In this document: one piece after another, positions 5,649 through 6,820 of the stretch
How positions within the stretch are numbered: the first letter of the stretch is position 1
Layout: each line of letters starts with the position of its first letter
Source of the DNA: an uncultured bacterium
Lineage (GTDB): Bacteria > Cyanobacteriota > Vampirovibrionia > Gastranaerophilales > Gastranaerophilaceae
DNA length: 6,820 bases
Direction: 5' to 3'
Assembly: GCA_948742005.1 (NCBI GenBank)
Contig: CAPYQR010000088.1
Span: 1 to 6,820, forward strand
The notes under the pieces: generated by a model
The model's input: the letters and a program-made list of their open reading frames with translations, nothing else
Told to the model about the DNA's origin: nothing
The model's database searches: none
Made by a program: the position numbers and the translations under genes

Positions 5649-6591
5649 ATGGTTTAGGATTTAGGATTTGACAGACAAAAAGAACCGGAGGCAAAAGACA
5701 TTCTCTATCCCGATTCACAAAAGGAAAAGGAAGAAAAAAAGAAAGAAGAATTGCAGCCTGAAAAAAATTCGATTGTTTCGAGGAATTTGCCAAAAATTGT
5801 TATGGATGAAAACCCGATGATTTATTAATCAAGGGTGGAATTAAGTATAATTGGTTGGATAACGAAAAGGAAAAATTTTTAGACAAGGAAAAGAAATTCA
5901 AAAAAGATGTTAAAAATACAGAAATGCTTATTGAAACAAGCATCAAATATCCAATTGCGGGCAATGCAGGAGGAAGTTTAAAACATGGTCCGGATACAAC
6001 AGGCTTACTTAATATTTCGGCAGATAAAAATGTCCCCCTGTATAAAAGAAAAGCTGTTGAATTAAGCAATATTAAAGATAAAAAGATTAGTAATTATTCT
6101 AATGGAAGATTAAAAAACTGGCAGTCATATATGGAAGATAAAATTCAAAAACAATTTAAAGATTTTAATTTTAAAACAGAAGATATCAAAGGACATATTT
6201 TCAAAGCTGATTCGGCTCAGGTTGCAAGGATTAAAAAAGTCAGGATTTTAAAAATATAATAAACGAAAAAGATAATCTTAATAAAATTTTAAATGGAGAG
6301 AGAATATCGGGAAGTTTTTTGCCACATAAGGGTTGGAGAAAATCAGACCTTTATACTGCTTATGGAACGATTGATTTTTTGCCAGGAGGTATTGACAACA
6401 ACGGCAATTTGCATTTATATATGTTTGATACGTATGATTTTAATAAAAGAGGCCAAAACAGCATAGACAATCCCGCAATACAGGCAGGAAGAAATCAGAT
6501 GATGAAAGGGAATTTAAAAGGATATTTTAGTTTACACGAAATTATATTGACATCAAAAGATATGGAAAATATATGGAAAGAAAAGAAATAA
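5649..6591 (+). pseudogene. Broken gene: charged linker plus unidentified C-terminal domain
   Basis: Three successive plus-strand frames form one protein. Frame one starts at an ATG (5649), hits TAG at codon 3 (5655), then stays open to a TAA at 5826, encoding KEPEAKD and a Lys/Glu-rich linker. Frame two (open 5810-6259) reads KPDDLLIKGGIKYNWLDNEK onward. Frame three (open 6235-6591) includes SGSFLPHKGWRKSDLYTAYG, LHLYMFDTYDFNKRG and ends NIWKEKK. One extra A in the A4 run at 5809-5812 and one in the A6 run at 6233-6238 would join all three into about 311 residues (DENP.. to ..KPDDLL; VARIKKSQDFKNII). No signal peptide, membrane helix or known N-terminal domain is present, and there is no ribosome site at 5649. 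The Tyr/Phe/Asp-rich end recalls C-terminal domains of polymorphic toxins, but I cannot assign a family. All neighbouring genes are intact, which argues for real decay, although assembly error is possible. Confidence 0.65.
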
Positions 6592-6820
6592 TAAAATTTA
6601 ACAAGAAAAATTTAAACGAAATTGGAAAATATTTAGCAAGAATAGTGGTTTATTGTCTTGGGATTAAGTATTTGTATTTGTATGCTTGTATTTTAACTTT
6701 GGTATTAATGTTTCCTTTTGGTTTTTTTATTTATTATCTTTTGGATTATCCTTTATCTGTTTTATTGGAAAATTACTACAATTATCGTCATGGTTTTTAT
6801 TTTAAGGATTCAGCCTATAT
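6573..6820 (+). CDS. Small membrane protein, N-terminal part
   Basis: The first 82 codons of a gene run off the right edge. A basic N-terminus (MERKEIIKFNKKNLNEIG) is followed by one long or two closely spaced membrane segments at about 27-55 (VVYCLGIKYLYLYACILTLV, then MFPFGFFIYYLL), then a polar, Tyr-rich stretch. I recognise no family. The start is the ATG at 6573, which lies inside the end of the broken gene in a different frame, overlapping it by 19 bp; GGAAA four bases upstream is a weak ribosome site. This overlap implies translation coupled to the upstream gene, and a functional pair. In toxin loci a small membrane protein in this position can be the immunity protein, which is only an inference here. 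The frame is intact as far as it can be read. Confidence 0.65.
   Translation, partial: MERKEIIKFNKKNLNEIGKYLARIVVYCLGIKYLYLYACILTLVLMFPFGFFIYYLLDYPLSVLLENYYNYRHGFYFKDSAY

Noticed and set aside
5800..6069. Minus-strand 89-codon open frame
   Set aside because: It is antisense to the better-supported plus-strand frame two, has no ribosome site and looks like a shadow.

Overview
The window is AT-rich, compact chromosomal DNA from a bacterium. The small housekeeping genes look typical of a low-GC fermentative host. The best lineage hint is the 500-residue protein at 2352-3854, whose N-terminal Gly/Arg-rich block (SGRSAVAYKRGGRAEASDRL and flanks) resembles proteins I associate with gut Candidatus Gastranaerophilales (Vampirovibrionia/Melainabacteria). 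This is recognition from memory, not a search, so the assignment is moderately confident at best.

Layout. At the left, two minus-strand genes form a probable operon: nrnA (DHH/DHHA1 phosphoesterase) followed after 22 bp by the 5' part of a YihY/BrkB-family membrane protein that runs off the window. Diverging from nrnA across 34 bp is a plus-strand sodium/calcium exchanger-family membrane protein. It converges on, and overlaps by 58 bp, the minus-strand lineage-type membrane protein, which carries an internal duplication. A divergent promoter region with tandem A-tract repeats separates that gene from cdd (cytidine deaminase). After cdd comes a small minus-strand cysteine-rich protein whose own terminator hairpin contains its stop codon.

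A gene-poor stretch of about 430 bp (4631-5057) follows. It holds a good minus-strand promoter for the cysteine-rich gene, a run of helically phased CATG motifs and a 15-bp palindrome just ahead of a small heat-shock protein (Hsp20) gene. A strong GC-rich intrinsic terminator ends the hsp20 unit.

The right end (5649-6820) differs in kind. A long reading frame is broken by an early in-frame amber codon and two single-base shifts, each at an A-run. Rejoined, it encodes a lysine/glutamate-rich linker followed by a C-terminal globular domain of unknown type, with no obvious N-terminal region. A small membrane protein gene overlaps its 3' end and runs off the window. The arrangement resembles a decayed orphan C-terminal module with a partner gene, as seen around polymorphic toxin loci, but toxin identity is inference only. 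The other genes are intact housekeeping or stress functions with no evident joint pathway.
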